DNA of 64,000 bases from Aphis gossypii (GCF_020184175.1 NC_065532.1:39122287-39186286), one strand, 5' to 3'; counted from the stretch's first letter, positions 1 through 13,600 are shown. A program made the numbers and translations. The notes: generated from the sequence alone by a model not told the origin.

Positions 1-2934
1 ACACCACGTTGCAGACTCTCGATAAAGAACAAGCGTATCTGTATATTTATTTATGTTTAACGAACCCGGCGAGTGCTGCTGCCCTTCAAAATATAGGTAC
101 GCTCGAAAAGGTTGCTTATATAAAGTATATATATAGTCGTTGGTATATAAAATGGTTAAAATCGCCGCCGTTTATAAATTATTGCAATTACCGCGATTAT
201 TTTTATTTTTTGACTTTGTTATACACACACTGCAACGTAATATTATACCTGTAGTCACAAGCAAACGTCTTCTCTGGCGAAACTGCACGCGTTTAAAAAG
301 ACGCGATGTTTTTTTATTCCTCTCGGCGAGACGTTTATTATACCGCGCTCCAATTATTTACATCGGCCGCGAATAATAACTCGTATAATTGTATATTAAA
401 GCAGAGCGATTACGTCCGTGTGCGCATAAATGTTGTTAATAGTAATAATATATATAATGTATAATAATAATATTATAGGTATTATTATTTTATACGCCGA
501 AAGTACAGTGCGCCGCATTCCGTCGCGTATAAAACCAGATCATCCTCTCGCCGCTCCTCCTACACTAGCATAATATAATATTCTTATACATACGATACAT
601 ACGTATAATATTATAATACACCCACCTCCACTGCCGAGTATTATAATCACATCGCATGCGGTTCCGAGCTGCACGCACCTGGTTCGGACAGACCGCGGTA
701 TACTATATGTATACGTACTTATAATATAATATACATGTATTATAATACACAAAGATCGAGACTTGTTATGCGCTGCAGCCACCGCAGCTTAGACGCGGTT
801 GCGGTGAGCGTCTGCAGGTTCTCTCCGATAATAATTAATACTCGTTCCGAGTCTTTTATACGTATATTGTGTATTATATTCGTTGTTGTTTTGTGTTACC
901 GCGATGCAGAATATAATATAAGAGTATCTGAAGAATAACATATAGAATCTACACTCAAACACTCGGCACATGACTTGTATGGCTTTTGAAGTTTTTTTTC
1001 TATACATGCATAATATTACATTATGATACAAGTAGGTACCTATATAATATATACAGCCGAGGTTGTCATTATTGCATGCGCAATAATATAGTCGGAAATC
1101 TCGACGAAAAAACAGAAATTTCAGAAAATGTTTAGGACACTTAACTTACGATTATCTATATTATATATACACCTAAAATTTAACGCTTATAAAGTAGGCG
1201 ATGGAGCTCATCCGAACGACGACAACAATGGACTTGAACGAAAGACAAAAAATTGCCATTTTTTTCCAACTATTTATCATTCTTATTACATCGAACCTTC
1301 TATTTCGGCCGACGCCACCGGCCATATACGCATGTGCACGCAACACATACGCCGGGCCCGTTACTACATTTCTTAATTAACACACGAACCGGTTTTCGTG
1401 TTTTTTTTTTTACGTGCGGAGAATCACCAAGTGATATTATTTGTCGCCGCATCGCGGTGGTCGATTTTATTATCATTTCTATATACAAGCTAGGCCGCGT
1501 GCTGCCACCGCCGCCGAGACGCGTTCATTCTCGGCGAAATCACACACGATCACAACGTATAAAAAAATCACGACAACTCGAAATTCAATACATATACCTA
1601 CAGGTACGACTGGAATTTCTGAAATAAAAAATACCGATCGGATACATATCTCGACGTACATTTTATCCGTGCTCGTGTTTTTTTATTTAAACGACGTTAA
1701 ACTGTATTATGCATAAGTACCTACGTGCATTTATTCCGATAGTGCGTTCTTTGTTATTGAGTGGGAGGGGGTCTAGAATGCATATTTTCAAACACGCGAG
1801 CGCAAAATGGGAATGTTCGGGTAGGCGCAACTCCTGACATTTCAGAAACGGTGCCCGTACAATTTTAAATAAGCTGAGCCCCAAGATCAGAACTGAGATT
1901 CATAGTTTGTTTTGTGTATTTTTATACGTTTTATAAATAAAATAACGTTAATTTTTCAAAAAAGAATAATATTAAAATATTAATAAGGATATTGTTTTGT
2001 GACATTTTATAACAACACTATAATATAGCTTTAACTCTACAAGTCATTAAAACTTAATTTAATGCATTCTTTTGCAGATGGCCTTTTGTCTGCTTCCGTA
2101 CTATAGATATTTAATTTAGAAAAATATGTTTTACAATACCCCGTTATACCGTTAACATAATATGTAACTCTTAGTCGATAAAAGAAAATGTATTCTGCAT
2201 ATTTTTACTTAATAACGTTTGAGCATGACTTTTTTCAACTATTCTAATTAGTTTTATGTATAAATTACTGCATAAATTTTAGAATATCTGGCGATATCAA
2301 AATTACTAATTCGCTTCTGGTTTATTTTTACACTATACTTATCAAGAACGAGTTTTCAATTAATAGAAATATTACCAAAAAAATATACATACATGTTATA
2401 TAATATTTGCATTACAGTTTTTTTCTTTAAGCACAGCCACGGGCAATACATTTAATAACATAATTATATAAATAAGAATAAAAGACCAACATCATTTTTC
2501 TCGACAAAAAAGAATTTTGAATACTTTTTTTATACGATTTATAATTTTTCAAATTTAAAAAAGGGGGGCACGCATTTCATCGAGTACACTGTACGTAGTT
2601 TTACAAATCATATAATAAAAAAGTTAACCCCGGCAACATGCATGCTGTATTGTGATCTGATCGGAACGGGTATTTATACTCAATATAACATTGACATGTA
2701 CAGAATTAAGCACGAACGAGAGAAGAAGTAAATATTCATAATACCTATTATAAGGTTTTATCTAAACGAAACAAATTCTTTAACAGCTTCATTTATATAT
2801 AAAAATGATAACTAAAAAAGGACCAATAATAAAATATGCTATAATATTTAAAGCGCGGGCATTTTTAGGATATTCAAAGCGTTAAAAAATGTATACTCAG
2901 TATAACTATATAGTATTTAAATTAAGGTACTTAC
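1..2934 (-). other. Intron of the Odd-family gene; no coding sequence seen
   Basis: This stretch follows the splice donor of the zinc-finger exon on the minus strand. I found no frame encoding the expected continuation of finger 2 or the further fingers of the Odd family, so the 3' exons should lie beyond position 1. The DNA is AT-rich with short TA and TAA runs. A somewhat CpG-richer patch lies at about 1-1700 and a plain AT-rich part at 1900-2900. Nothing else could be assigned. Confidence 0.6.
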
Positions 2935-3710
2935 TTGTGATCGCGCAAATGGTCTTGTCTGCGGAAAGCTTTTTTGCAAATGTCGCACGAGTACGGTCTC
3001 TCGTCAGTGTGAGTTCGCTCGTGTATCAACAGGTTGTAGCTCTTGGTGAACTGTCGGTTGCAGAACCGACATATGAATTGCTTTTTGGGACGGGATGCTC
3101 GGCCGATGCCACCCGCGCCGGTACCCACAGCCGAGGTCCGCGGTCGGGCGGCCACCGAGCCAAACGCTCCCGGGCCGGCACCAGCGGCCGGGCCACCGAA
3201 TAGCGACGAATGCGGCTGGCCACCGTACTGGCCGGCGGGGTTGAGCAGGAACGGGTGACCATAGCCCCGCTGGTGCATGACCGCCTGCAAAACCTTGTTC
3301 TTGTCCAGCGCCATGGCCATCAGTTCGTTTTGCTGCTGTTGGTGGAGCAGCGAGACAGCCGCCGCGGCCGCGGCAGCCGCGTTGGCCGACGGCGACTGTT
3401 GCTGCTGCTGTTGCTGTTGCTGTGACTTGTGTTTGGGCACGTACATGCCCGGCGACGGTTGTTGCTGTTGCTGTTGCTGGAGCGACGACAGGTGGTGGTG
3501 CTGGTGGAGGGCCTTGTGCTTGTCGGCCATCATGGACGCGGCGAAAAAGTCGGCCGACGACGGCGACGGCTGTTGTAGCGACGCGATCGACGGATGACCG
3601 TAGAACGATCCGCTGGACGGCATGACCGGCACGAACGCCGATCCCACGCCCGGCTTTACGCCCTCGCCGCCGACAGAAGCCGACTTTCCGCCACTGCTTC
3701 CGCTCGACAT
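2935..3710 (-). CDS. Odd-skipped family C2H2 zinc-finger transcription factor, first coding exon (partial gene)
   Basis: A nuclear DNA-binding transcription factor of the odd / sob / bowl group, which patterns segments, legs and gut in insects. The exon encodes about 258 residues. The first part is low complexity, with two poly-Gln runs, a His-rich stretch and a run of Ala. The C-terminal end is the family signature: one full C2H2 finger (CRFCNRQF...H...H) and a second finger (CDICKKAFRRQDHLRDH) cut by a GTAAGT donor at 2934 just before its last zinc-binding His. The start is the ATG at 3708-3710, 12 bases after a good acceptor (tttcag, exon from 3722). An in-frame ATG at 3767 exists, but using it requires reading through that acceptor. 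The exon is far richer in GC than its surroundings. The remaining fingers are off the window. I cannot tell which paralogue it is. Confidence 0.88.
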
Positions 3711-3722
3711 TATGCTAATCGT

Positions 3723-6700
3723 CTGAAACACACGCCGCACGTAAGTCGCATTGTTCTCTGTAAGCACATATATAATATTATATTATTATTATTATATATA
3801 GGTAGGTAGGTAGGTAGGTTATTATAATATATTAAATATTTTATTGTCGACTAAACGCGCGCGACAAATGCTTCTATTTAGGATATTTTTTTTCGTCGTT
3901 TGTCAGTATTATTACTTATTATATTATACATTATTGTGTGTCCGTTACGTGAACAAGTCAGACAACGACGAAACCAGACCGACTGCTATATACAATATAT
4001 TATAATAAACAATGGACGGGTAATTCGTAGGACGTTTTCGTTTTGAGCGGCGAGGACGACGAAAGAGAGATCGACAAACGTTTTTAAAACAGGCACCTAT
4101 ATAGATGGAATACAGGGCGATTCACCGAATACGCTCAACCCCATTTTTTTCATTTAATAACGCAGTTATTTAAAATCTTATTTTTAGAATTTTCTAACAT
4201 ACTTGAAGACTATGTTTATTCAAATTATTGAGATTTTTTGTACAATGCTTATTAAAGAAGCATTCTGCTGTATACATAAGTGATACAAACTTCCGATTTT
4301 TAAACGATAACCTCGCCCATTTTCGCTCTAAACTAGTGGATAATTAATGAATAAACAAATATATTTTTAATTAATAAAACGCTTGTACTTAAAATACTAT
4401 CTAATTATTAATAATAATTTTTAAAGATGGTTCCTTTTTCTAAGTAGGTATGTTTAAAAATATCAAAAATCGGAATTTGAATAAAAGCATAATTGACGAT
4501 TAAAGGGTTACACTTTTTTCTTGCATACTTGATAAAAATACAATAGTATTCGTTTACTTAGCAGTTTTTTTTTTTTTTTTGTACACTGCAATCGTAAACA
4601 GTGCATACTTCTACAAATGTGGGATCTATACAATATTAAAAAAATAAAAATATCTATTTATCTAAAAAAAAATAGATGGTTGGTACAGAAGAGGGGTAAG
4701 GGACTAAGTCACTAAAACTTAATATTTGATAGTTTATTTATTAATGTGTTTGTTTGTTTATTGTATATATACACCATCTTGAAATAACAATATTTTAATA
4801 ACAAGCGCTTGTGACACATACCATAAACCATATAATGCTCATTTGCTATTTATAAATGTACAAGATATAAAAATTTGAATATTTGTGTTGTTTGTACTGA
4901 GTATATTTGATCGAGTTCCCCCTCTTTAGATCTTCACCCTGAATTCAGCCCTGTTAGTTTAGATAAGTTATGATCATTAAATCACACATTGAAATGCTAT
5001 CATCCATTTGTAATTTAAAAAAATATCTAAATCTCTTGAATTATGAACTAATAAATTATAGATGTTCGTGGTTACGATATTAATATATTGTGCAAAGAAA
5101 ATACCAAACCTCTACATTTATACTCATATTAATAAAATGTTTATATTATAATTTATATTACAAGGCATCTTGGCCCATATATTGTATGCATCAAACGTGT
5201 CCATACAATATTGCAAGAACGAAACCTATAGCAAAGTATTTTTTTATTTATTTTTTATCTGAAATCACAAATCTAAGAATGCGAGTTCCGACGATCCGAC
5301 TACGCGGCATTTAAATACAATAGGCATGTATAAATCATGCGAGATAATATAGAAATGCGAATTGAAAAAACAGCATTTTTTCAACCGTCTACCGAACTCA
5401 GTATGCAACAAAAAAATTTTAAAAAATGTTTGACGATCGCGTTTCATTCGGATAAACGCGTAGGTTTATACATTAAGCTACGTCAGTTTATTACATAATC
5501 TAAGTCTGGTAAAGATTAAGTAAATCGTTATCACCGAGACTGCCACTTCAAATACTGCACGCGCTGCGTTTTATGTCGATGATCATTGATTATGAATAAT
5601 ATACGCATATATATTATTTTATTATTAAAAAACGTGTAACGACAAGCACACAGTAGTCGCGAGTATACAGATCTATTGCAATGATAATTTATGCGCGATT
5701 AAAAATTATCGTATATAATCAAAAACTTGTTCCCGGCAGAAGGCTAAAAATACTTTAAGTAAAATATAATAACAATAGTAATAATTTATCGATATGTACA
5801 GAGATATAAACGACCGTACATAAGGACGATTCCAAAATGTAAGATATAAATAGTACCTGTACAATATAGAAAATACAATGATTAATGATATAAAAATATC
5901 GCATACATCGTCAACTATTGTCGACATTTTAATTTCACAGCAATATATTATAAAAATTATTAAAATATATCAGTTTTCAAAACGTTTTCTTATTGTTATT
6001 AATTACTTACCCTTTACAGATAAAATGTCGAATCTTTCATCAAAGCTGATGAAAGAGTACGTGACAAGATGGATACCCATTACCCATATTATACTATCAT
6101 GACGCAGGTTTGAAAACACATAATGTGACCAATACTAAATAGTCTTTTAATTAAAACGATCGATAAGAATTACGATTTGACTACGACCGAAAATATCTGA
6201 AAATTGGCGACGACTGGCATTATCGTTATTCCATATTCGTTATAGTTTTCAGTGGCACTGCATATCGCGACGAAATTATTTCGTTTCAATTGTTGATGGC
6301 AACCTTACGAATATTATATTCACGTCATTGCGAATTGTCGATTTGAGCTCGGACAATACATTTAGGATAATGCATCATGACGGACGCGCGCAACAAACAC
6401 ACACGAGAGGCCGATATTTTATTATTGTTGTTAATGTTGTTGTTGCAATATTGTGTCCAGAGGGACTGCCAGGTCATCGAGGAGGAGTAGAAGGAGGACG
6501 GACGAAAGGGTCGAAAGAGTATAAAAATCGCCTCGGATGTTTGCACACAAACAACACGTACCGGACGCGACCGCCTTCGTCATCTTCCTAACAACACACG
6601 TTCCGAAATGCCGCCGTCGACGTAAATAGGGTCCGAAAATTCGTAAGATGCGAATCCGACAGGTTTCTTTTTTAAGAAAAAAAATCATACGCCACCTGGA

Positions 6701-7953
6701 TTCTTCACGCTTGCATATCATCCCCTCCCCCAACCACACATTAAACGTTTACATAGGAATTGCGTTGAGTATAGAAAAATGTATTCTATCGTATCCTTGT
6801 GATAATGAATTCGTTTCTAATTTACGATCAAATAGACATAATATAGGAGCACAAGACGTGCACAACCCAGGAAATGGTTTTTAATATTCGACTCGGGTTC
6901 AAAGTTTCCCGACACGCAAATAGAACGGTGGCTACTACTACCAGTGCTCGTGGACACGTAATCACAAACCGACGACACCCGTATAATTGGTATAATAACA
7001 ATAATATCATATTATTATATTGTGCTATGATACAACGTTAATATTATAATCTTATCGGACTCGTTAATAGACAGATAAATTATTTAGTATTAACATTTAT
7101 CACCGTCCTGTTTACTACAAAAATACACACTGTCGGCCGCTACCAGTAGATGATAGTCCATTATTGTGTAGTACGACAGGTAAAGGTACGCCACTGTCGT
7201 TGAATAGAACGAAGAAGAAGAACCGATACGAAGCGATATTTTTTATAGATACCTCATTCGTCCGTGACCGGCAAGAGACATCAATTCTTGTTAGGACAAT
7301 AATATGATTAATAAAATATTATAATTTACAATTTATTGTCGTAAGCCCCGTGATCAACAGACGGCGAGTAATAGCGCGGTTTCTTCAAGGACGGGACCTC
7401 CCCACGCGGGTCTACGAAAGGTTCAGAGTTAAATTCGCGGTCGTCTAAACACTCAATACCATCGTTTAATCTGGGCGGGGTAGAACCTCCCCTCGAAATT
7501 AGTTAGTTGAAATATTCCATTCGTAAAAATTGTGAATAAATTATAATAGTCTGTTAACTGTTTAAAAATTTGTCTAACAACGGCGGAAAGAACGTCTGTT
7601 TCATAACTATTGTTCTAACCCGGCAGATATAATTTATCTGCACCGTTAGTACGACACAGACTACCAAGCTGAGTGCTTTTGGACTTTTGCCACCGTTACG
7701 AACAAAACGCACCGATAATTGCAGCGAAACAGTAACGATTATAATATGGTAACGAACAATATTTTATCGTTTCGAACCGGTAGGTAAAAGCGTATCGTCG
7801 TCGGACAAAGTATAAAGACGCGATAATAAATATCAATAACAGGGATAAGTACGCGCAATTTACGACCACCTACTAAATTATCGTATCGATAAAATTAATA
7901 TATTATTATTGTATACAAAAATGCACCACGAGTCTTGTGGAATTTACACTTAC
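3723..7953 (-). other. Presumed 5'-UTR intron of the Odd-family gene
   Basis: The region is bounded by the acceptor at 3723 and a candidate GTAAGT donor at 7953, both on the minus strand. It is AT-rich, with poly-T at 4566-4580 and TA and TAA runs, and I see no coding exon. A slightly GC-richer part at 6300-6750 gives short open frames on both strands without recognisable protein. Conserved enhancers could lie here but cannot be recognised from one sequence. Confidence 0.35.
3799..3820. repeat. (GGTA)n microsatellite
   Basis: Five copies of the tetramer GGTA directly follow a TTA/TA run, just upstream of the Odd-family coding exon. The tandem array is plainly visible. It has no evident function. 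Confidence 0.9.
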
Positions 7954-8218
7954 GTGATATGACGGACTTCGGAAAACCCGATGGTCCCGCACGCGGCGGG
8001 GCCGCCGCTGTTATCGGGCAAACGAAAACGGAACACTATTGGCGCACGCATACGTCAAGTCGTAACGACGACTATCGTCCGGATTGAACGTAATATAAGT
8101 AACGATATTAAAAAAAATTCAAACTCGCGACGTCTATAACGAGAAAAAAAATAAAAATCATCAATCGATCCGGCGAACGAACGAACGGGCGGACGGACGC
8201 GGACACACTAGTCGCACT
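7954..8218 (-). other. Candidate noncoding first exon and initiator of the Odd-family gene
   Basis: On the minus strand a TCAGTG initiator-like motif at 8220-8215 (A at 8218) is followed by GC-rich DNA. A strong donor CAC|GTAAGT ends the block at 7954/7953. Joined to the acceptor at 3723/3722, this would give a leader exon of about 265 bases ahead of the ATG at 3710. No DPE or TATA box was found at the expected spacing. The pairing of donor and acceptor is inference; transcript data would be decisive. Confidence 0.3.
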
Positions 8219-8930
8219 GAGTATCAACGCACTCGCGCGGGGCGCGTACACGGCGGGACAACTCGTTATTCGGTCGCTACGGTTAAAAACACGAACGAGG
8301 GAATAACGAAACAGGTACCCGATCGTTCAGCCTCTGCTGGTACTGGGTACTGGTTCTGCGGTAACGTCGTCGTCCGCGTCGACGGTGGCCGTCAGATGCA
8401 ATGGCGCGCGGGTGACGACCCGTACGGTGCGGCGGGTGGGGGGTAGACGGTTGCCGAGTGGGAGTCGGCGGCGGCGGCGGCGGTGTCGGTGTCGGTGCCC
8501 TTCGAACGACGACGACGGCGACGGCGACGCTGCCGTAGCGTCACCTGTTGTCGGTTTCTGGCACTAACGATGTGGACGTGCGCGCGCGCGAGCGATCACG
8601 GTGTTCACGTAACTACCTACGTCATGTACATATAGTACGGTAATAATAATAATAATAATAATATTGTAAAAACTACTGTAGGTATATACCTGCGCGACCG
8701 ACCGGCGACCGGGCCGGCTACCTGTACATCGCCGTGCCACCTGCGCCTGCCCACACGGTCGGCAGCTTCGTCGACGGCGTAGCGGCGGCGGCGGCGGGGA
8801 AGACCGAAAAGCAGAAGAAGAAGCAGAGAGACGGAAAAAGTTATAACGAAATAGAAATCACGATTGGTGGTGGTGGGTACGAGCAGCGAGCGTACCTACG
8901 ACCGCGGCGGTTACGACGTCCACCCGGCGG
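7960..8930. promoter_or_regulatory. GC/CpG-rich island, likely promoter region
   Basis: Within generally AT-rich DNA this ~1 kb is dense in CpG and G/C, with CGG, CGA and CGACGG runs (for example 8460-8530), alternating CG at 8580-8590 and GC-rich blocks at 8690-8760. The short open frames in it are low-complexity Arg/Gly or Ala runs and do not look like protein. Its position upstream of a developmental transcription-factor gene fits a promoter island. That role is inferred from composition only. Confidence 0.4.
8641..8664. repeat. (TAA)n microsatellite
   Basis: A simple TAA trinucleotide run inside the GC-rich island. Similar GTT/TAT runs occur at about 9050-9110. Confidence 0.8.
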
Positions 8931-9255
8931 GCACATACTATGTGTACATTATAATATTATTATTAGATACAAGCGTACATGAGTAGTAAAATAATATATT
9001 ATAAATTATAATACTGGCGAGTTGTCCATAATAATATGATGGTGTGTTGTTGTTAATATTGTTGTATTGTATTGTTGTTGTTGTTGTTGTTATTATTTTT
9101 TTTTTTTTTTTAATAACGCAAGTCTCTTCGGTCGCCGCAGCCGACACACGAGTGAGGTGTGACGATAAAATTATTGTATATCCCGAGTAACACACTAATG
9201 ACACGTATCTCGGCAGACCGCGGTGTCCTTTGAACGAGCTATGCCTAATTCTAAG

Positions 9256-9445
9256 AATATACCTAAAACGGTAGGCTGCAGTTGCAATACGAAAAAATAT
9301 ATTGTTTATTCTTTCGATTTATTTAATATTATCTTTATAACCGCGCACACGTCGCTAGAATTCAAAATAACAAATAAAGCAGTAAATGCGTACATGTAGG
9401 TACTTCGAGTAAAAACAATTCTAAGTACGAATAAGAAAATGAACA
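9256..9445. repeat. Diverged direct repeat, copy 1
   Basis: This segment aligns by eye, in the same order and orientation, with 10443-10672. Shared blocks include the start (AATATACCTAA), CAATACGAA/CATACGAA before TAT-rich DNA, TTATTCTTTNGATTTATTTAAT, TATAACCGCG, CAGTAAATGCGTA, TACTTCGAGT, and the end (ACAATTCT...GAATAAGAAAATGA). Copy 2 carries extra ATTTAATT-type units. The pair is probably an old duplicated or transposon-derived repeat. Confidence 0.75.
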
Positions 9446-9710
9446 ATTGTAGAAGGTTAGGACGTTTCCGCGGGAAGAAAAATTCGCGTCTCGGTTTACC
9501 AACTACACTATAATATTATAAATTAATGCAAAACGTATTTAATATCAATCAGTGCAAGGGTTGGTATAATTGGAAAAAGATCGAAAAAATCATGACTGTC
9601 AAATTTCAATTAATGCGAATTGTTTTACCACGAAAATACAAATATTACAAATCCGTCTTTTTTCGTTTTAAATTTTTTTAATTTCTTTACTAACTATAGA
9701 CTCGAGAAAC

Positions 9711-9878
9711 GAATCTATTGACACTGAATTCTTTATAAGTGCTATTGATAATGAAAATACAATATGGAACACTCAAAATTCTGAATAAAGCTTGAGAAAT
9801 GCCAAGTCAAAAGATTGGGAAAATATAAGAAAAATATTTAACGAACATTTTGACGATAAACCAACAGGCAACAGCTGA
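9711..9878 (+). pseudogene. Decayed MADF-domain-like coding fragment
   Basis: One frame reads like the N-terminal part of a MADF DNA-binding domain: a hydrophobic helix (EFFISAIDNENTIWN), then a basic linker and a second helix (KSKDWENIRKIFNEHF). The Trp positions fit the family's 'IW ... W..I' pattern. It is interrupted by an in-frame TAA at 9786-9788, where the family usually has a Tyr codon, and stops again at 9876-9878. No start codon or partner exon was found, though a GTAAGT donor-like site follows at about 9901. MADF proteins include host regulators and PIF/Harbinger transposon accessory proteins. It lies between two diverged direct repeats, so a transposon remnant is plausible. Confidence 0.4.
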
Positions 9879-10442
9879 TTTCTCACCTTTCAATAACATT
9901 GGTAAGTACACTGTACATAAACTATACCTATTACTTATATACTTCAAAATATAACTAATTTCAATGTTATTGTTTTTTTATATTTCTTATACCTAATACA
10001 ATTTACAAGTATAGTGATTTGTTGTACCTATATTAATACATGAATAATTAATATTCATTTTTACTTTATCAACAATCTATTCATGGTATATGGTTAGATA
10101 TATAGTCTATCGGAAAAAATAATTTAAGTATTTAAATATTATTTAATGTCTTTTATTTTCTCAATTGTCATAATACCAATTTTTTTTTTTGATTCCTCGC
10201 ATATTAATAATTAAACTCATATTTTTTTATACATACCATAATTTTTACAATTTTATTTATGTACTTTGAAACTGACGCTTATAATATTTCAAAATCAAAT
10301 TTAATTTCCATTGTAACCAGTTGTAAATTAAAATTATACCAATCTAAAAATATTTTATAAGCCATGTAAATCATTATATCGTGGAATGTTTACCTATAAT
10401 TAAAATTTGTATTTTTTATATATTATATTAATAAATAAGATT

Positions 10443-10672
10443 AAATATACCTAATACGCGTGGTAGGCATTTGCCATACGAATAAATATATTATTTATTC
10501 TTTAGATTTATTTAATTATTTAATTATTTATTTAATAATTTAATATTATTATCTGTATAACCGCGTGTACGTAGTAAATTCAAAATTAAATAAGTCAGTA
10601 AATGCGTATATACTTCGAGTTACTTAATAAAATAAAAAAAAACAATTCTGAGCACGAATAAGAAAATGATCA
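10443..10672. repeat. Diverged direct repeat, copy 2
   Basis: Second copy of the repeat at 9256-9445, same orientation and about 1.2 kb away. It is expanded by ATTTAATT-like units at 10510-10550 and by an A-run near 10631-10640. The order of shared blocks is preserved. I see no target-site duplication around the pair. Confidence 0.75.
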
Positions 10673-13600
10673 CTGTCATCCTTACGTAATGCGTTGATAT
10701 CATAATCCAAAATGAGAATAACTTATGTTGGCTATATGAGGAAAAATATTTATAGGATCTTTGTGACTGTTTTTTGAGATTTTCTACTCAAAATAATTTA
10801 CAATTCCAATTCTAAGATAAAAATAATAAATACAGAATACTTTTCGATTTCAAAAATTACTTCCATACTGCCCATCCTCTCTTCGCAACATCAGGTATCG
10901 ACAATATCTTCTTTATCAATTAAGAAGAAAATCGTTATAATGAGTTCTGTAGTTATATACATAAATATAATATGTTATCTATCTCAAACCTATTAAGTAA
11001 TTAACCTATCTCAAACGTTCCGCACAAGTTTTTTTTAAAAAAATTCCAATTCCAACGTATTTTTCTAAGTAATTACTAATTCTTTAAAGTTTTAACAACA
11101 ATAAGGTGAAATAACGATGATGGTCGTTTCACGATAAGACGTCATAATTTATAGCCAAAGTTTTTATTATTATAACGAAATATACTAAACAAATCAATTA
11201 TTTTCGTACAAAACTACACTCCATAAGTTATAGTAATGTAATGCTCGTCTCTAGTGAAACGTATCTTAACAATAAATAACTAGCAATATATACCTAATAT
11301 AGTAGATACTGTCTTTAGGTGTACCGTATATATTGTCCGTTTTCGGTGATAATCAAAGTATCAAATTGCACTCATTGGTTTTTTTTATATTATTTTAAGC
11401 AATAATTTCAACTGATCAGACGAGATGACATTTCTCGTCGAAATATAATTGTCAATAAAGTAAAATTAATACATATATTCTGCGACATGTCCTTTGTTTC
11501 AATATTAAATAATAGTAAAAAAAAATACTGTAAATATTAAGACCTATAAGTTATAAGGTGCAACCGTTAAGTCAATCGTTAACTATCCACGAATTCTGTG
11601 AATAGTATATATGTTGTAGTTTGTTTAAATTTGTGTGCTGCAACATAGTACAAGTATATATTTTTAAAATCCTATTACCAGATTACCTACCTATAGCCTA
11701 AATATCTTTAATTTTGAATAATTTCGTTGGTTTTTTCACCATTCGTGTGAGTTCCTTTAAAACAAACGTTTATAGTGTTTACCTTTACATTGCTTAATGA
11801 TTATAATAGCCAACATAAAGATAAAGTTTAAAAAATAACGTTATCATACGTTTAATCGTGATTTTTATTTGATAAATAATTACTATTTTAGAAGGCTTGT
11901 AAATCCTGTTTATTATAAATATAAAATTGCATTAATTATAAGTCATTACCTATAACGAATAACTCAATAACGATGGATTATAAATTGCGACAATGCGACC
12001 TAGTAATTGTTATCTCAACCTTATTCAGAAATCGTTTGACTTTGATAACAGGATCAATTCACTATGCCAATTTAATGAACCCTAGAAAATTCCTTACTAG
12101 AAAGATAAAAAATCTCCTGAAACCCTTAGGCTATTATTCCTGCGCCACTATAACATTATAAACAGTGAAAAAACCGTCCACTTACTATTAATATTTTTTT
12201 ACAAGACTTTCTCGTAATTTTATGGTAATTATTTTGAACATTACAACTTTATTTTGAATATTTATACCAAAAAAATATCGTTAATTTAACGAACAGCGAA
12301 TTAAATGCATTTCGCCATTTGATTTAGTATCGCTTCGGAGAAAATGCAGCATGACGTTATCTTATGTAATTAACAAATACGTGGATAGCAATGCTCTATT
12401 CAAAAAGTATTAAAATTAATAGGTTTTTCGTGCATGTTACTCTGTTTTAATTTTTCAAAAGAATATTTTGATTCTTATACAGAAATAGTGAGTAGAGTAC
12501 ACATTATAACATAAATAATAAGGTCTGAGATATTAAGATTAAATTTTATAAGCAACTGTTTTGTAAAATAAATATATTAATTATAGATTAAATATTCTTT
12601 AACGCTTATATTATATTAGCTGTATTCGTTTAATTGTACATTGACAAATGTAAACTATAAATACATAAACTTAAGAATTATATTAATATTTTACTCAATT
12701 GAAAGTTGAAACTATTAAATTTTTATTTTTATATTAATTACTTTTTTAAAAATATTCACAGATACAAAAACTGTAATTGCATTTTTTATTGCTACATATA
12801 ATTGTTTCTTACTTAGATACACTGACAATAGTGACAATAATATAAAAACATAATATTGTCTGTAATGACAATTTATAATTTTGTATAGGATACATGTACA
12901 CAATACATAATATATTGTAGGAAATATTATAATTATCTACCAACTAATAATAACGGAGGTACTATTTACGATAATTATTGTGAAATTTAAAATAATCCAA
13001 ATTTATGTTTAAGTTATTCGTGACAAAATTCATTTGCTAAAACATTAAAACTTATTGAAATGGAAAATTTGATCTTAGAGTTTTAGACTAGACTACTAGA
13101 GTGAACAGCTAGTGAACATTTTAGTAAACTTTTAATTTAATAATTACTTTTATATGTTTTATAGAGTTTATAGTTTTAGTATAAACTACCTACTTATTAG
13201 GAATCTTGTATTAAATTTTTAAAAATTTTGATCTAAATGAATAACTTTTTTTATCGAAAATTATAGAAAAAAAATTGCCATTACCTTCGCAATTGCACCT
13301 TTTGCAAATCATTTATACACTTTTCCAATTTAATATTACTAAAAATAATGATAAAAAAAAATTCAAATTTAGTTTTCTTAAAAATAATGATGTATATAAA
13401 TAACAACTGCATATTAAGTATTTTCTAAATAAAAAAAATTAACTCTGGTAAGAAGGTAATAAAAAGTATGCGTACCTATACCTATAAATGAACTCAAACC
13501 ACGGCGGTCAATGTAGTTATGCCGTTATGCCCGACCCGGTTTAAAATTAATTATAGAATTAATAATCTAGTAAAAACGCCATACAGAAGTCAGTCACACG

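Noticed and set aside
3026..3625. Several open frames antisense to or in other frames of the Odd-family exon
   Set aside because: They are low-complexity Cys, Leu or Arg runs generated by CAG/GCC repeats; the zinc-finger frame is clearly the real one.
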